The notes under the pieces were generated by a model. That model had not been told where the DNA came from, did not search any database, and saw only the letters and a program-made list of their open reading frames with translations. The position numbers and the translations under genes are program-made. A stretch of DNA of 64,000 nucleotides from JBLHZY01 sp047631555 (GTDB lineage Bacteria; Pseudomonadota; Alphaproteobacteria; Rhodobacterales; Rhodobacteraceae): NCBI GenBank assembly GCA_047631555.1, contig JBLHZY010000003.1, positions 1 to 64,000 on the forward strand. Direction: 5' to 3'. This document shows positions 1 through 7,425 of the stretch, in pieces. The stretch's first letter is position 1. Every line of letters begins with the position of its first letter.

Positions 1-374
1 TGGCGCGCACCGCCACGCAGAGCGCCTCGCGGGTATACTCAGCCAGTACCGTCAGCTGTCCGTCATCTTATAGCTGCGTCCATTGCTGAGCCTGTCATGA
101 ACAAAGTCTATCGCCCAGATGTGGTTCACCAGCATGGCAAAGCGCGCAAACTGTTCGCGTCTGAAGGTTCCATTCCGCCATACTTCGATTTGTATTTGTA
201 ATACATCGCAGAACTGATCCCGTGCCGTCGACACACGTCAGAGGTCTTCTCACCAGATTCCTGTTACTTGACAATTGCTATGATCTGTTCGTCTGTGAAT
301 CGTGCCTTCATTTGTCCGTTCTTTTGTTGGGCGGACTCTACACAAAACTGGAGGAGTTTTAGGGGCTCAGGTCA
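1..374 (-). mobile_element. Decayed IS3-family (IS407-group-like) insertion sequence remnant
   Basis: Read on the minus strand, an OrfA-like start at 311 gives MKARFTDEQIIAIVK followed by a stop codon (264-266) and, after it, QESGEKTSDVCRRHGI and YYKYKSKYGGME, the usual helix-turn-helix N-terminus of IS3-family OrfA. The reading then jumps, apparently through an internal deletion, into OrfB sequence containing HIWAIDFVHDRLSNGRSYK, the start of the DDE catalytic core, in another frame. The outer end at 362-374 reads TGACCTGAGCCCC on the minus strand, close to IS407-group terminal repeats. The left part lies outside the window. An in-frame stop, an internal deletion and a frame change mean it cannot encode a transposase. 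Confidence 0.75.
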
Positions 375-568
375 GTGCCAAAAAAACCTGACGAAGGACA
401 ATTTGGCACCTTCAAAACGGGCCCAACTGCCGATGATGCGATTTGCTAGGACGCGGTCATTCAATCCGTGCTGAGAGATCTCCCTGAGCCTTGATAATAG
501 CAACAATCTGCACATCGTGAATCATTATTTGATTTTCCCTCTGCTTACTAAATAAGTCAAATGACTAG
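375..568. other. Intergenic stretch between IS remnant and sulfotransferase gene
   Basis: No convincing gene is seen. On the minus strand around 477-530 a short reading IHDVQIVAIIKAQGD vaguely recalls another IS3 OrfA N-terminus, so this may be more decayed insertion-sequence DNA. That resemblance is too short to rely on. Confidence 0.3.
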
Positions 569-1312
569 CTAGCTAACGATTTTTTGCAGCGGGCGTCGGA
601 GGAAAGAACTTCTAAAGCAAAATTCAGTTTTTTGCCTGTTGGGGACCATAGCCTTCTCAATCCAAGAAGTGCATGACTTGTAGAACTCTATGTCGGAAGC
701 GTACCATCTCTCAAGATTCGAAACAGCTTTCCTCGAAAATGAAGGCGTCCTAGAGTAGTCGTTGGCATGCTTACTATTTTTTACACGGGCATCCAAAAAA
801 ACCTTGGAATCTATAGAGACGCCAACTCTTCCTAGAAATGAAATTAGGTCTTGCTCAAGTTTTTCCGTTCTAATGATGTAGACTGGTGGACGATCCAATA
901 GAAAAAAACCAGCATTTGAAAACCAATCACACTGGTTCTGTGACGTATGAAAAATTGATTTCATCGCCATAAAAGCATACTGACCGCGCTCGCCTTTTTC
1001 AAAGAGTGCCTCGGCTAAGTCATTTGCATGATCAAAGTGGCCAAAAGATCTTTTTTCGTGGCTCGACCACTTTTCGTCATATTGAGGCATACCTCGCCGT
1101 TTGCGTGAATAGAATCCCGCCTTAAACCGCATGATAGGATTCCTAATTGAAAAAAAATAATCTTCGTCCCGTGGAAGTGTTACTAACTTTGAGCCGTGTG
1201 AATGCAGGATGAATTTTGGGCCTTGGTTTGTTTGGTTCAATATCGAACAGACAGACTTTATGTAAGTACCCCCGCATTTACCAATATGTATAAAATTTTT
1301 CGGGTTATTCAT
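569..1312 (-). CDS. Sulfotransferase family 2-like protein
   Basis: This 247-residue protein begins with HIGKCGGTYIKS (residues 9-20), which fits the 5'-phosphosulfate-binding loop of PAPS-dependent sulfotransferases (HIPKCGGT in the family). It continues with FFSIRNPIMRFKAGFYS (about 53-69), matching the 3'-phosphate-binding strand and helix with its RNP and following Arg. Such enzymes move sulfate from PAPS onto cell-surface carbohydrates or similar acceptors; the acceptor here is unknown. The gene is visibly richer in A+T than the core genes downstream and stands alone between two insertion sequences, so it was probably acquired by transfer. The start at 1312 is the first ATG, and no signal peptide is seen. 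Confidence 0.65.
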   Translation of the reverse strand: MNNPKNFIHIGKCGGTYIKSVCSILNQTNQGPKFILHSHGSKLVTLPRDEDYFFSIRNPIMRFKAGFYSRKRRGMPQYDEKWSSHEKRSFGHFDHANDLAEALFEKGERGQYAFMAMKSIFHTSQNQCDWFSNAGFFLLDRPPVYIIRTEKLEQDLISFLGRVGVSIDSKVFLDARVKNSKHANDYSRTPSFSRKAVSNLERWYASDIEFYKSCTSWIEKAMVPNRQKTEFCFRSSFLRRPLQKIVS

Positions 1313-1429
1313 CTCTCACTGCGCCTTTTAGAATTATGTTGACGAATGTATGCTATGCGAGGGCTCATTCGGAGCGACAGCAATTCGGTTACTCAAACAG
1401 TGGCCTATTGCAAGCTGCCTCCCTAGGCT

Positions 1430-1618
1430 TCAGTTATAAGCGAGAGATCTGTACATTTCTTTAAAACAAAAAAATTTCTGAAGCCCCGTCTCTTGAAACG
1501 CCGTAAAATCCTGAATACGATCAGCATTTTTGTTAAGCAGGTGGCTTTGCACTGAAGCATAATTCTGCTGTTTTGAAATGTTAGCCCTGAGAGGAATCCT
1601 GTATCCCGTCACGGCCTT
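1430..1618 (-). pseudogene. Possible 3' end of a gene cut by the IS element
   Basis: An open frame runs on the minus strand from inside the insertion sequence across its left terminus at 1619 and ends at 1430. The part outside the IS encodes about 62 residues ending FFCFKEMYRSLAYN. It is AT-rich like the neighbouring sulfotransferase gene and could be the surviving C-terminus of a gene disrupted by the IS. I recognise no family, and a chance open frame is possible. Confidence 0.25.
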
Positions 1619-1670
1619 TGAGACAGATCGGCAGTTTTGCTTAGCGAGAGTTTTCGGTTCATCGTAATCC

Positions 1671-2099
1671 TTGAAAGGATACGAGACGAGAACGAAGACA
1701 GGGCCGAATGGATCGGCAGACAAACACGTTAAAGAGATTAAGCGTAAGACGCGTCGGCAATTCTCTGCAGAAGAGAAGATCCGGATCGTTTTAGATGGCC
1801 TGCGAGGGGAGAGCTCGATCTCTGAGCTTTGCCGCCGTGAAGGGATCGCAGAGAGCCTGTATTACAATTGGTTAAAGGACTTCATGGAAGCCGGGAAGAA
1901 GCGACTGGCTGGCGATACGGCGCGTCAGGCAACGTCTAGCGAAGTCACCGGTTTGAAGCGTGAGGCGCGCTACCTGAAGGAAGTAGTCGCTGAACAAACG
2001 CTGGAACTGCGTCTTCTCAAAAAAGCATGCTCGGGGATGGGGGCGACCTCGAATGAGATATGCTGCATCAGAAAAGCTAGAGGTTATCCGGCTGGTTGA
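1671..2099 (+). pseudogene. IS3-family transposase OrfA, reading past its ancestral end
   Basis: OrfA (142 residues) is the DNA-binding subunit. It has a helix-turn-helix at about 27-60 (FSAEEKIRIVLDGLRGESSI, then ELCRREGIAESLYYNW) and a leucine-zipper-like stretch at about 95-125 (LKEVVAEQTLELRLLKK). The run AAAAAAG at 2019-2025 seems to have lost one A. Restoring it changes the tail from KKACSGMGAT to KKSMLGDGGDLE, followed by a TGA that overlaps the orfB ATG (ATGA, 2053-2056), which is the end expected from relatives as I remember them. As it stands the frame runs 43 bases further into orfB. Confidence 0.7.
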
Positions 2100-3074
2100 G
2101 GGATCACATCTGCCCGTCAAACGCACGTTGGAGAAGTTGGGCGTATCGCGCCCAACCTATTATCGGTGGTATGATCGATACTTGCAGCGTGGAGAGGCTG
2201 GCCTAGAAGATCTCAAGTCGCATCCGGGCCACGTCTGGAACCGCATCCCTGACAAGGTGCGCCAGGCAATGTTGGACATGGCATTGGCACTGCCAGAACT
2301 CAGCCCACGAGAACTGACTGTGACCTTCACCGACGAACGCAGCTACTTTGTCTCTGAAGCCAGCGCATATAGGTTTTTGCGATCCCACGATCTGATCACC
2401 AGCCCAGCCTTCATTGTGATGAAAGCCGCCGATGAGTTCCGTGACAAGACCACAGCACCCAATCAACTTTGGCAGACGGACTTCACATATCTCAAAGTTA
2501 TCGGCTGGGGTTGATTCTATCTCAGCACGATCCTGGACGATTGCAGCCGCTACATCATCACCTGGAAGCTTTGTACCGGCATGGCTGCATCGGATGTTCA
2601 GGACACGTTGAACCAAGCTCTGGAAGCAACAGGGTTGGATCAGGCAAATGTGGTACATCGTCCCCGCCTGCTGTCAGATAATGGCCCATGCTACATCTCT
2701 GGTGATCTAGCCGAATATCTGGAAGACAAAGGCATGACGCACACACGCGGCGCGCCTTATCATCCGCAAACACAGGGCAAGATCACCTCTCGGGCCATTG
2801 CTCCGCAATACCCTGCAGGTCAACGGAACGCTGGCATCAAACGTTGAAGAACCGTATCCTCTTGGAGAACTACTTCCTACCGGGTGATCTTGAGGCGCAC
2901 ATCGCTGACTTCGTCGGGCATTACAACCATCAGCGTTACCATGAGAGCCTGAACAACGTGACACCTGCCGACGCTTTCACAGGCCGCGGCCACACAATCC
3001 TACTGGAACGCGAGATGACAAAAAGGGAAACTATGAAGCTAAAGCGGTTGCCGCACGCTAAGTCTGCTGCCTAA
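2053..3074 (+). pseudogene. IS3-family transposase OrfB, nonsense and frameshift mutations
   Basis: OrfB carries the integrase-like catalytic core. It starts MRYAASEKLEVIRLVEGSHL and shows an HTH_21-like segment, then APNQLWQTDFTYLKVIGWG with the first Asp of the DDE triad. A TGA at 2512-2514 stands where the family has Trp (GW-stop-FYLSTILDD). The same frame resumes with RLLSDNGPCY (second Asp) and YHPQTQGKI. A 41-bp stretch at 2785-2825 then interrupts the expected GKI-ERWHQTLKNRILLENY and shifts the frame; the rest, including HYNHQRYHESLNN, is read from about 2826 to 3074. Two separate lesions make this a pseudogene. Confidence 0.85.
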
Positions 3075-3166
3075 TTAAAACCAGATGAGCGATGACTCCT
3101 CAAAGTCAAAACGCCTACTGTCTCAAACTATATGATGACGGACAGTGTAATAAAAACAAATGCATG

Positions 3167-3180
3167 TGGCGGAGACGAAG
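3167..3180. repeat. Left attachment site (14-bp direct repeat)
   Basis: TGGCGGAGACGAAG is identical to the last 14 bases of the tRNA-Ser gene read on the plus strand. Here it lies in a small palindrome, GGCGGA, seven bases, TCCGCC (3168-3186). That is the layout expected of a tyrosine-recombinase core site with a 7-bp overlap. Confidence 0.75.
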
Positions 3181-3268
3181 TCCGCCAAGCCAAATTCCAG
3201 AAAGTTACTATACAGCATTAAAATCAATAACTTGAGCACATCAAGCGTCTTGATTATTCCGAACACGT

Positions 3269-3306
3269 CCCCCATATTCCTATCATTAATGGGGGGCGAA
3301 ATGGTG
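3269..3306. repeat. Near-terminal C/G-run repeat, left copy, overlapping int start
   Basis: The pattern CCCCC, 17 bases containing CTATCATTAAT, GGGGGG, CGAAATG stands about 100 bp inside the left end and runs into the integrase start codon. A similar copy stands just inside the right end (9282-9315). The C run and G run could pair and cover the integrase ribosome-binding site. A recombinase arm site or translational control are both possible. Confidence 0.5.
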
Positions 3307-4521
3307 GACGAAAAATTGACAATCGAACATACCAAGCCAAACAAGCGGGCTGAAAAGTCTTTGTCAGCGGCCTTTGTGCGCACTGTGAGCGCCCCCGGCA
3401 AATATACGGATGGCCACGGGCTATTTCTTAAAGTCGATCAATCAGGCGCGAAGCGTTGGGTTCAACGTATTATGATACGCGGCAAGCGAACCGAGATAGG
3501 CATGGGAAGCGCGTCTCTTGTCAGCTTAGCAGAGGCAAGGGAAACCGCGCTAGAGAACCGCAAGCTAGCGCGCGCTGGCGGCGACCCGCTACAAGCCAAA
3601 CGAACCTCAAAGGCATTGCTGACATTTGAGGAAGCATCGCGAAAGGTTCACAAGATCCATGAGCCGACTTGGCGCAACAAGAAACACGCCGCGCAATTCA
3701 TATCGACACTCGAAACCTATACCTTTCCTCGCATCGGCAAACTCAAAGTATCCGAAGTGACAACGGCGGACGTGCTGGCCGTACTGCAACCCATTTGGCT
3801 AGAAAAGCCCGAAACCGCGCGCAGGGTGCGCCAGCGCATCGGCACAGTAATGAAATGGGCAATCGCAAACGGATGGCGGCAAGACAACCCAGCGGACGCC
3901 ATAGCGCAAGCCTTGCCCAAACAAGACAAGACGCAAGCGCACCGCAAAGCTCTGCCCTATGACAAATTGCCCGAATTTCTTGAGGCGCTCAAATCATCGA
4001 ATGCAGGGGATGCAACCAAGCTGGCGCTAGAATTGCTCATTCTAACGGCGTCACGCTCTGGCGAAGTACGCTTGGCTGAATGGTCGGAGTTTGATCTGAA
4101 AGAGGCCGTATGGACGCGCCCAGCGCATCGCATGAAGTCAAAGAAAGAACACAGAGTCCCTCTTTCGCCCCGCGCCTTAGAAGTGCTTTCAGAGGCGCGC
4201 AAATTGAGCGCGGGCGAAGGATTGGTTTTCCCCGGCACCAAATACGGCAAGCCTCTTTCTGATATGACCCTTTCAAAGCTAACGAAAGCGCTGGGCTATG
4301 ATGTGGATGTGCATGGGTTCCGTACTTCGTTCAAAACATGGACACAGGAACGCACCAATACACCGCGCGATGTTTCCGAGGCCGCACTGGCTCATACCGT
4401 CAAAGATAAGGCTGAGGCAGCGTATGCGCGGTCAGATTTCTTTGAAAAACGCCGGAAGCTTATGGAGCGCTGGGGGCTAGAAAACAGCCCGCACCATTCA
4501 ACAGTAGTAAGGATTGCCTGA
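3301..4521 (+). CDS. int: P4-type site-specific tyrosine recombinase (integrase)
   Basis: This enzyme integrates and excises the island at the tRNA-Ser end. It has 406 residues from the ATG at 3301, chosen because a G-rich ribosome-binding site stands just before it; an upstream in-frame ATG at 3160 would make the protein start inside the att repeat. Residues 15-95 are the arm-binding domain (KYTDGHGLFLKVDQSGAKRW). The SAM-like core-binding domain lies at about 105-195. The catalytic domain shows the first Arg in TASRSGEVRLAEWSEFD, the box HGFR, the later His in AALAHT and the nucleophile Tyr in AAYARSD. The set is complete, so the enzyme should be active. Its stop overlaps the next start (TGATG). 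Confidence 0.93.
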   Translation: MVDEKLTIEHTKPNKRAEKSLSAAFVRTVSAPGKYTDGHGLFLKVDQSGAKRWVQRIMIRGKRTEIGMGSASLVSLAEARETALENRKLARAGGDPLQAKRTSKALLTFEEASRKVHKIHEPTWRNKKHAAQFISTLETYTFPRIGKLKVSEVTTADVLAVLQPIWLEKPETARRVRQRIGTVMKWAIANGWRQDNPADAIAQALPKQDKTQAHRKALPYDKLPEFLEALKSSNAGDATKLALELLILTASRSGEVRLAEWSEFDLKEAVWTRPAHRMKSKKEHRVPLSPRALEVLSEARKLSAGEGLVFPGTKYGKPLSDMTLSKLTKALGYDVDVHGFRTSFKTWTQERTNTPRDVSEAALAHTVKDKAEAAYARSDFFEKRRKLMERWGLENSPHHSTVVRIA

Positions 4522-5426
4522 TGTTCTCATTAGATAACTGGCTGTCAGTGAGCGATGTGCTGGAGGAAATTTGGCAAAAAGTCATTGCCGAAGATACGGA
4601 GAATACGCTTTCAATCGACGAATTGAGAAGTCGCACACTAAAAGAGTTTACCGACTTCCTTGGCTATTGCGATAGCGCTGCTGCAATGTCGCCGTCTGGT
4701 AGCATGGTACGCGTTAGGGCGAGCTTTCTAAGGCAAATACTAAATAGCGGCACCGACCATAGATTTTTCTCTTATAATACAGGGCTTTTAAGACCTATCA
4801 GAGAACAAATCTCTCTTTCGGCAGTGGACGCGCCCGAAAGTGAAAAGTGGTATAAGCGACTATTTAGACAAACACATCTTGAATACACTTTGGCTCCGAT
4901 ATTCTCATCAGCTTGGGCTTACTTTGCACTTGCACTTGGCGCACTGATATCTGGAGTATTGGTTTTCATTCTCGGCATCGACACTCTTTACTGCGGCCCC
5001 GAATGCGTTTCCGAATTAACCACAATATTTCGGTTGATTTACATCTTTCTCACAACTCTCATGTTTAGCCTATCAGCTTTATGCTTCGTTATCGCAATCG
5101 ACAAATTCGCGTGGCACTGGCAATACAGCCCCGCCCAACAAGACAAACTTTATGGATTTGAGGGCTTCTCGATTATTTTCCCATCGGCAAAGGTAGCTCA
5201 ATTCCTGAGCTTAGAGGACCAAACCGATAGTGCATCAAAAGGATCAGAAGCATCCGTTGCTAGAAAGATTGTCAAACTCTTCGATCAAAATGTCTCGTTT
5301 ACGAGAGGTGAAGCTCAAAGCTCTCTGGGGAGTCACCTTTCGGTAAGGGGCTTTGGCCGCGCATGGGACATGGCAAGCTCTGAGCGGCCAGAATTGAGCA
5401 AACCGGGCAGAAAGCCGCGAAAGTAA
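4521..5426 (+). CDS. Unknown two-helix membrane protein coupled to integrase
   Basis: This 301-residue protein matches no family I recognise. It has a soluble N-terminal part of about 125 residues, transmembrane helices at about 129-153 and 168-194 with a short loop holding Cys158 and Cys162, and a soluble C-terminal region. The last 30 residues contain RGFGRAWDMA and RPELSKPGRKPR, a basic tail that resembles the ends of other small accessory-element proteins in alphaproteobacteria. The start ATG overlaps the integrase stop by one base, which implies translational coupling. The AT-rich composition fits the island. A role in superinfection exclusion or defence is possible, but nothing in the sequence proves it. 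Confidence 0.7.
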   Translation: MFSLDNWLSVSDVLEEIWQKVIAEDTENTLSIDELRSRTLKEFTDFLGYCDSAAAMSPSGSMVRVRASFLRQILNSGTDHRFFSYNTGLLRPIREQISLSAVDAPESEKWYKRLFRQTHLEYTLAPIFSSAWAYFALALGALISGVLVFILGIDTLYCGPECVSELTTIFRLIYIFLTTLMFSLSALCFVIAIDKFAWHWQYSPAQQDKLYGFEGFSIIFPSAKVAQFLSLEDQTDSASKGSEASVARKIVKLFDQNVSFTRGEAQSSLGSHLSVRGFGRAWDMASSERPELSKPGRKPRK

Positions 5427-5533
5427 AAATCACTACACCGTATTGAAACGGATTCTATTCACGACAGGGTTTTTTGCTGGCTATCTCCATGGCAGATTCC
5501 GCTTACGCTTAGAAACTACCGAATGGATCCGAT

Positions 5534-5725
5534 ATGACCGAACAACACCTTCGACGCCCCGCAGTTGAAACCGCGACGGGACTTAGTAGATCAACCATTT
5601 ATGCGATGATGGATGCAGGAGAATTCCCCCGCCCCATACGCATAGGCAAGCGCGCCGTTGCATGGCCCAAAAGCGCCGTTACCGCTTGGCTAGCGGACCG
5701 CCCTACATCGGCTGGTGCTAAATAG
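5534..5725 (+). CDS. AlpA-family regulatory protein
   Basis: This 63-residue protein has the MerR-like HTH of AlpA/phage excisionase regulators: ATGLSRSTIYAMMDAGEFPRPIRIGKRAVAW, followed by W-x-x-SAVTAWLADRP. In P4-type islands these proteins act as excisionase or as activator of int. Its place downstream of the integrase fits control of excision. The length is normal for the family. Confidence 0.88.
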   Translation: MTEQHLRRPAVETATGLSRSTIYAMMDAGEFPRPIRIGKRAVAWPKSAVTAWLADRPTSAGAK

Positions 5726-5823
5726 AACAACGCCCACGCAGTAACAAAACTGGCGCGGGCGCTGGGTAGTCTCAACACCTTCCAGATACCGCGCTGCAAT
5801 CCATCAGTAAAGGATTCAGTCAC

Positions 5824-6114
5824 ATGCAAATCCGAGTAACGCTCACTTTGGGCGAACAATCCCGCACGTTCATTCTAAGAGGCCGCATAGGCCAGACCAT
5901 GCACCACCTGCACCGCGCTGGGCAGATGGGTATCACGTCACTAGAGACGCCTGCTTTGCGCTTGTCCGCATATATCCACTCCCTACGCAGGATGGGCTTT
6001 GAAATCACAACCGAACGGGAAGAACACGAAGGCGACTACCCCGGCCACCACGCGCGGTATCGGCTGGAAAGCATAGTTAAGCTGGAACACGAGCGCGAAG
6101 GGGTCACGGCATGA
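5824..6114 (+). CDS. Winged-helix domain protein (HTH_39-like)
   Basis: The 96-residue protein has an N-terminal beta-strand, then a helix-turn-helix with wing (TSLETPALRLSAYIHSLRRM, then GFEITTERE) and HHARYRLES near the end. This is the pattern of the small winged-helix proteins often coded next to AlpA in alphaproteobacterial islands. It is probably a DNA-binding regulator of the element. Its stop overlaps the next start by ATGA, suggesting an operon. Confidence 0.65.
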   Translation: MQIRVTLTLGEQSRTFILRGRIGQTMHHLHRAGQMGITSLETPALRLSAYIHSLRRMGFEITTEREEHEGDYPGHHARYRLESIVKLEHEREGVTA

Positions 6115-6251
6115 CCGCCGCCCGCACAGCGCGCCCAGCGCCCACCCCTGCCATTGTACGGCGCATCATGGCCAAGCATGGCCTAAGCCAGCCCAGCGCA
6201 CGCGCTCTGGCCGTACTACTCAGTCCCAAGGTATCGCCCTATGGCTGGTAA
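6111..6251 (+). CDS. Small 46-residue island protein
   Basis: An ATG at 6111 overlaps the previous stop (ATGA) and the frame ends with TAA at 6249-6251, overlapping the start of the next gene at 6241. The product begins MTAARTARPAPTPAIVRR and contains a predicted helix pair (MAKHGLSQPSARALAVLLS) resembling a minimal HTH. Tight coupling on both sides argues that it is translated. Small proteins of this kind are often missed because of their size. Function unknown. Confidence 0.55.
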   Translation: MTAARTARPAPTPAIVRRIMAKHGLSQPSARALAVLLSPKVSPYGW

Positions 6252-6738
6252 GGGAAAAAGAGGCGACAAAGAGCAATACGTGCCGTTGCCCTACTTGCAA
6301 TTGAAGTCCGAAGTATGGCGGTCCCTTTCGGGGGCCGCCGTGAAAGTATGGCTGGAACTTCACACTCGATACAACGGCGGCAACAACGGCAAATTGCACT
6401 TGTCGATGAATGAGGCCGCAGAACTTTTGGGATTGGGCAAGGCCACCGTGAAGCGCGCCTTTGATGAACTCGCAGAAAAAGGGTTCATTGTTCTGGAAAC
6501 CCCCGGCAACTGGTATTCACGTCGCGCCCATGATTGGCGGTTAACGTCCAAGCCGATGCAAACACCCAAAGGCAAAACGGCTCCAACTCTCGATTGGAGG
6601 AACTGGCGACCCCCCAAAAAACAAAAGCAGGGTTCCAAAACGGACCCGTCACATGGTCGCGTGGTTCCGTATCAGAACCAGCAAAAGGCTTTTGGGTCCG
6701 AAACAGAACCCGTCAGGCCACTTTTGAGTGGTCGCTAG
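6241..6738 (+). CDS. HTH protein resembling a replication initiator N-domain
   Basis: This 165-residue protein shows YVPLPYLQLKSEVWRSLSGA, AVKVWLELHTRYNGGNNGKL and a winged helix (SMNEAAELLGLGKATVKRAF, DELAEKGFIVL). This architecture occurs in island and plasmid Rep-like or helix-turn-helix proteins of alphaproteobacteria. The C-terminal 60 residues are basic and built on degenerate repeats of the form G-S-x-T-(D/E)-P, which at DNA level are GGGTTCC/GGACCC-like motifs. It may bind an origin in the element, but no replication domain is provable. Confidence 0.6.
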   Translation: MAGKGKRGDKEQYVPLPYLQLKSEVWRSLSGAAVKVWLELHTRYNGGNNGKLHLSMNEAAELLGLGKATVKRAFDELAEKGFIVLETPGNWYSRRAHDWRLTSKPMQTPKGKTAPTLDWRNWRPPKKQKQGSKTDPSHGRVVPYQNQQKAFGSETEPVRPLLSGR

Positions 6739-6807
6739 GGTTCTGGAATGGAACACTAATATAACCACTCCTATAAAGGCAGTTGAGGCGAAGAATAGGA
6801 ATTCGAT

Positions 6808-7215
6808 ATGAGACGACTTTTCAACTTCATACAAATCACGGTCATTGCCGGGGTAGCAATTGCTTTCGTCGGCTTTGAGTTCATTGAACGCTTGCCAGAG
6901 TACGCGGGTTCGCTACCAGGCGCGACAGCCAAGCAAACGATAACGGGCGAAGTGACACGGGTCCGCGATGGAGACACAATTGAAGTCGCAGGCCTCCCGA
7001 TCCGACTGGGCAGTTTGAATTGCGCCGAACGCGGCTCTCTGAGAGGCGACACAGCAACAAAGCGCATGAAGGTGCTTGTCTACCGCGAAACACTCACCTG
7101 CTATCTCAACGGGCGAACGTCCTATGACCGCTCAATAGGCAGTTGCGCCCTCTCAGACGGACGCGACATAGGGGCGGTTATGATTCAAGAGGGTTTATGT
7201 CGTCGCTACTTCTAG
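6808..7215 (+). CDS. Membrane-anchored thermonuclease (SNase-like) protein
   Basis: The 135-residue protein has one hydrophobic helix near the N-terminus (about 8-25), a signal peptide or anchor, then a staphylococcal-nuclease fold: GEVTRVRDGDTIEVAGLPIR, LGSLNCAERGS, and YDRSIGSCALSDGRDIGAVM ending MIQEGLCRRYF. The Asp of DGDT, the Glu of CAERG and the Arg of YDRSIG fit the metal and catalytic positions of the family. It would act on nucleic acid outside the cytoplasm or at the membrane. The domain is on the short side for the family. Confidence 0.75.
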   Translation: MRRLFNFIQITVIAGVAIAFVGFEFIERLPEYAGSLPGATAKQTITGEVTRVRDGDTIEVAGLPIRLGSLNCAERGSLRGDTATKRMKVLVYRETLTCYLNGRTSYDRSIGSCALSDGRDIGAVMIQEGLCRRYF

Positions 7216-7425
7216 GCAATCAACGGACGCGGGCAGAACCACGAGCCAGCTAGAATGGGGATTCCTCAGCCAACTTTTTTGTTTTTGTTTCGCACACACA
7301 CAAAAATGACTGCCCGCGCCGGTCCCGCGCTGATGGCTTCAGACTTTGGACCTCCCCCACCCTCACAGCACCCTAAGAAAACTTGAAATTCCCTAATGAT
7401 TTCGGAAAAATATTGGAGGCACAAA

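Larger units (their letters stand above)
1619..3125 (+). mobile_element. IS3-family insertion sequence, complete ends, inactivated transposase
   Basis: The element starts TGAGACAG (1619-1626) and ends CTGTCTCA (3118-3125), an inverted repeat with the TG...CA ends typical of IS3. The similarity continues inward: TTTTGC follows on the left and GTTTTGAC on the inverted right. Inside lie orfA and orfB of an IS3 subgroup common in alphaproteobacteria. No clear target-site duplication is visible, since the flanks GCCTT and AACTA do not match. The transposase frame is broken in at least two places, so the copy should be immobile unless helped in trans. Confidence 0.8.

Noticed and set aside
2019..2025. 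AAAAAAG as a programmed -1 frameshift site for an OrfAB fusion
   Set aside because: OrfB lies in the +1 (or -2) frame relative to OrfA, so a -1 slip does not join them. Loss of one A from the run explains the frames better.
7229..7317. GCGGGCAG and CTGCCCGC inverted repeat, considered as an attachment or hairpin site
   Set aside because: The arms are only 8 bp with a loop of about 73 bases and no T tract or partner elsewhere. Chance is likely at this base composition.
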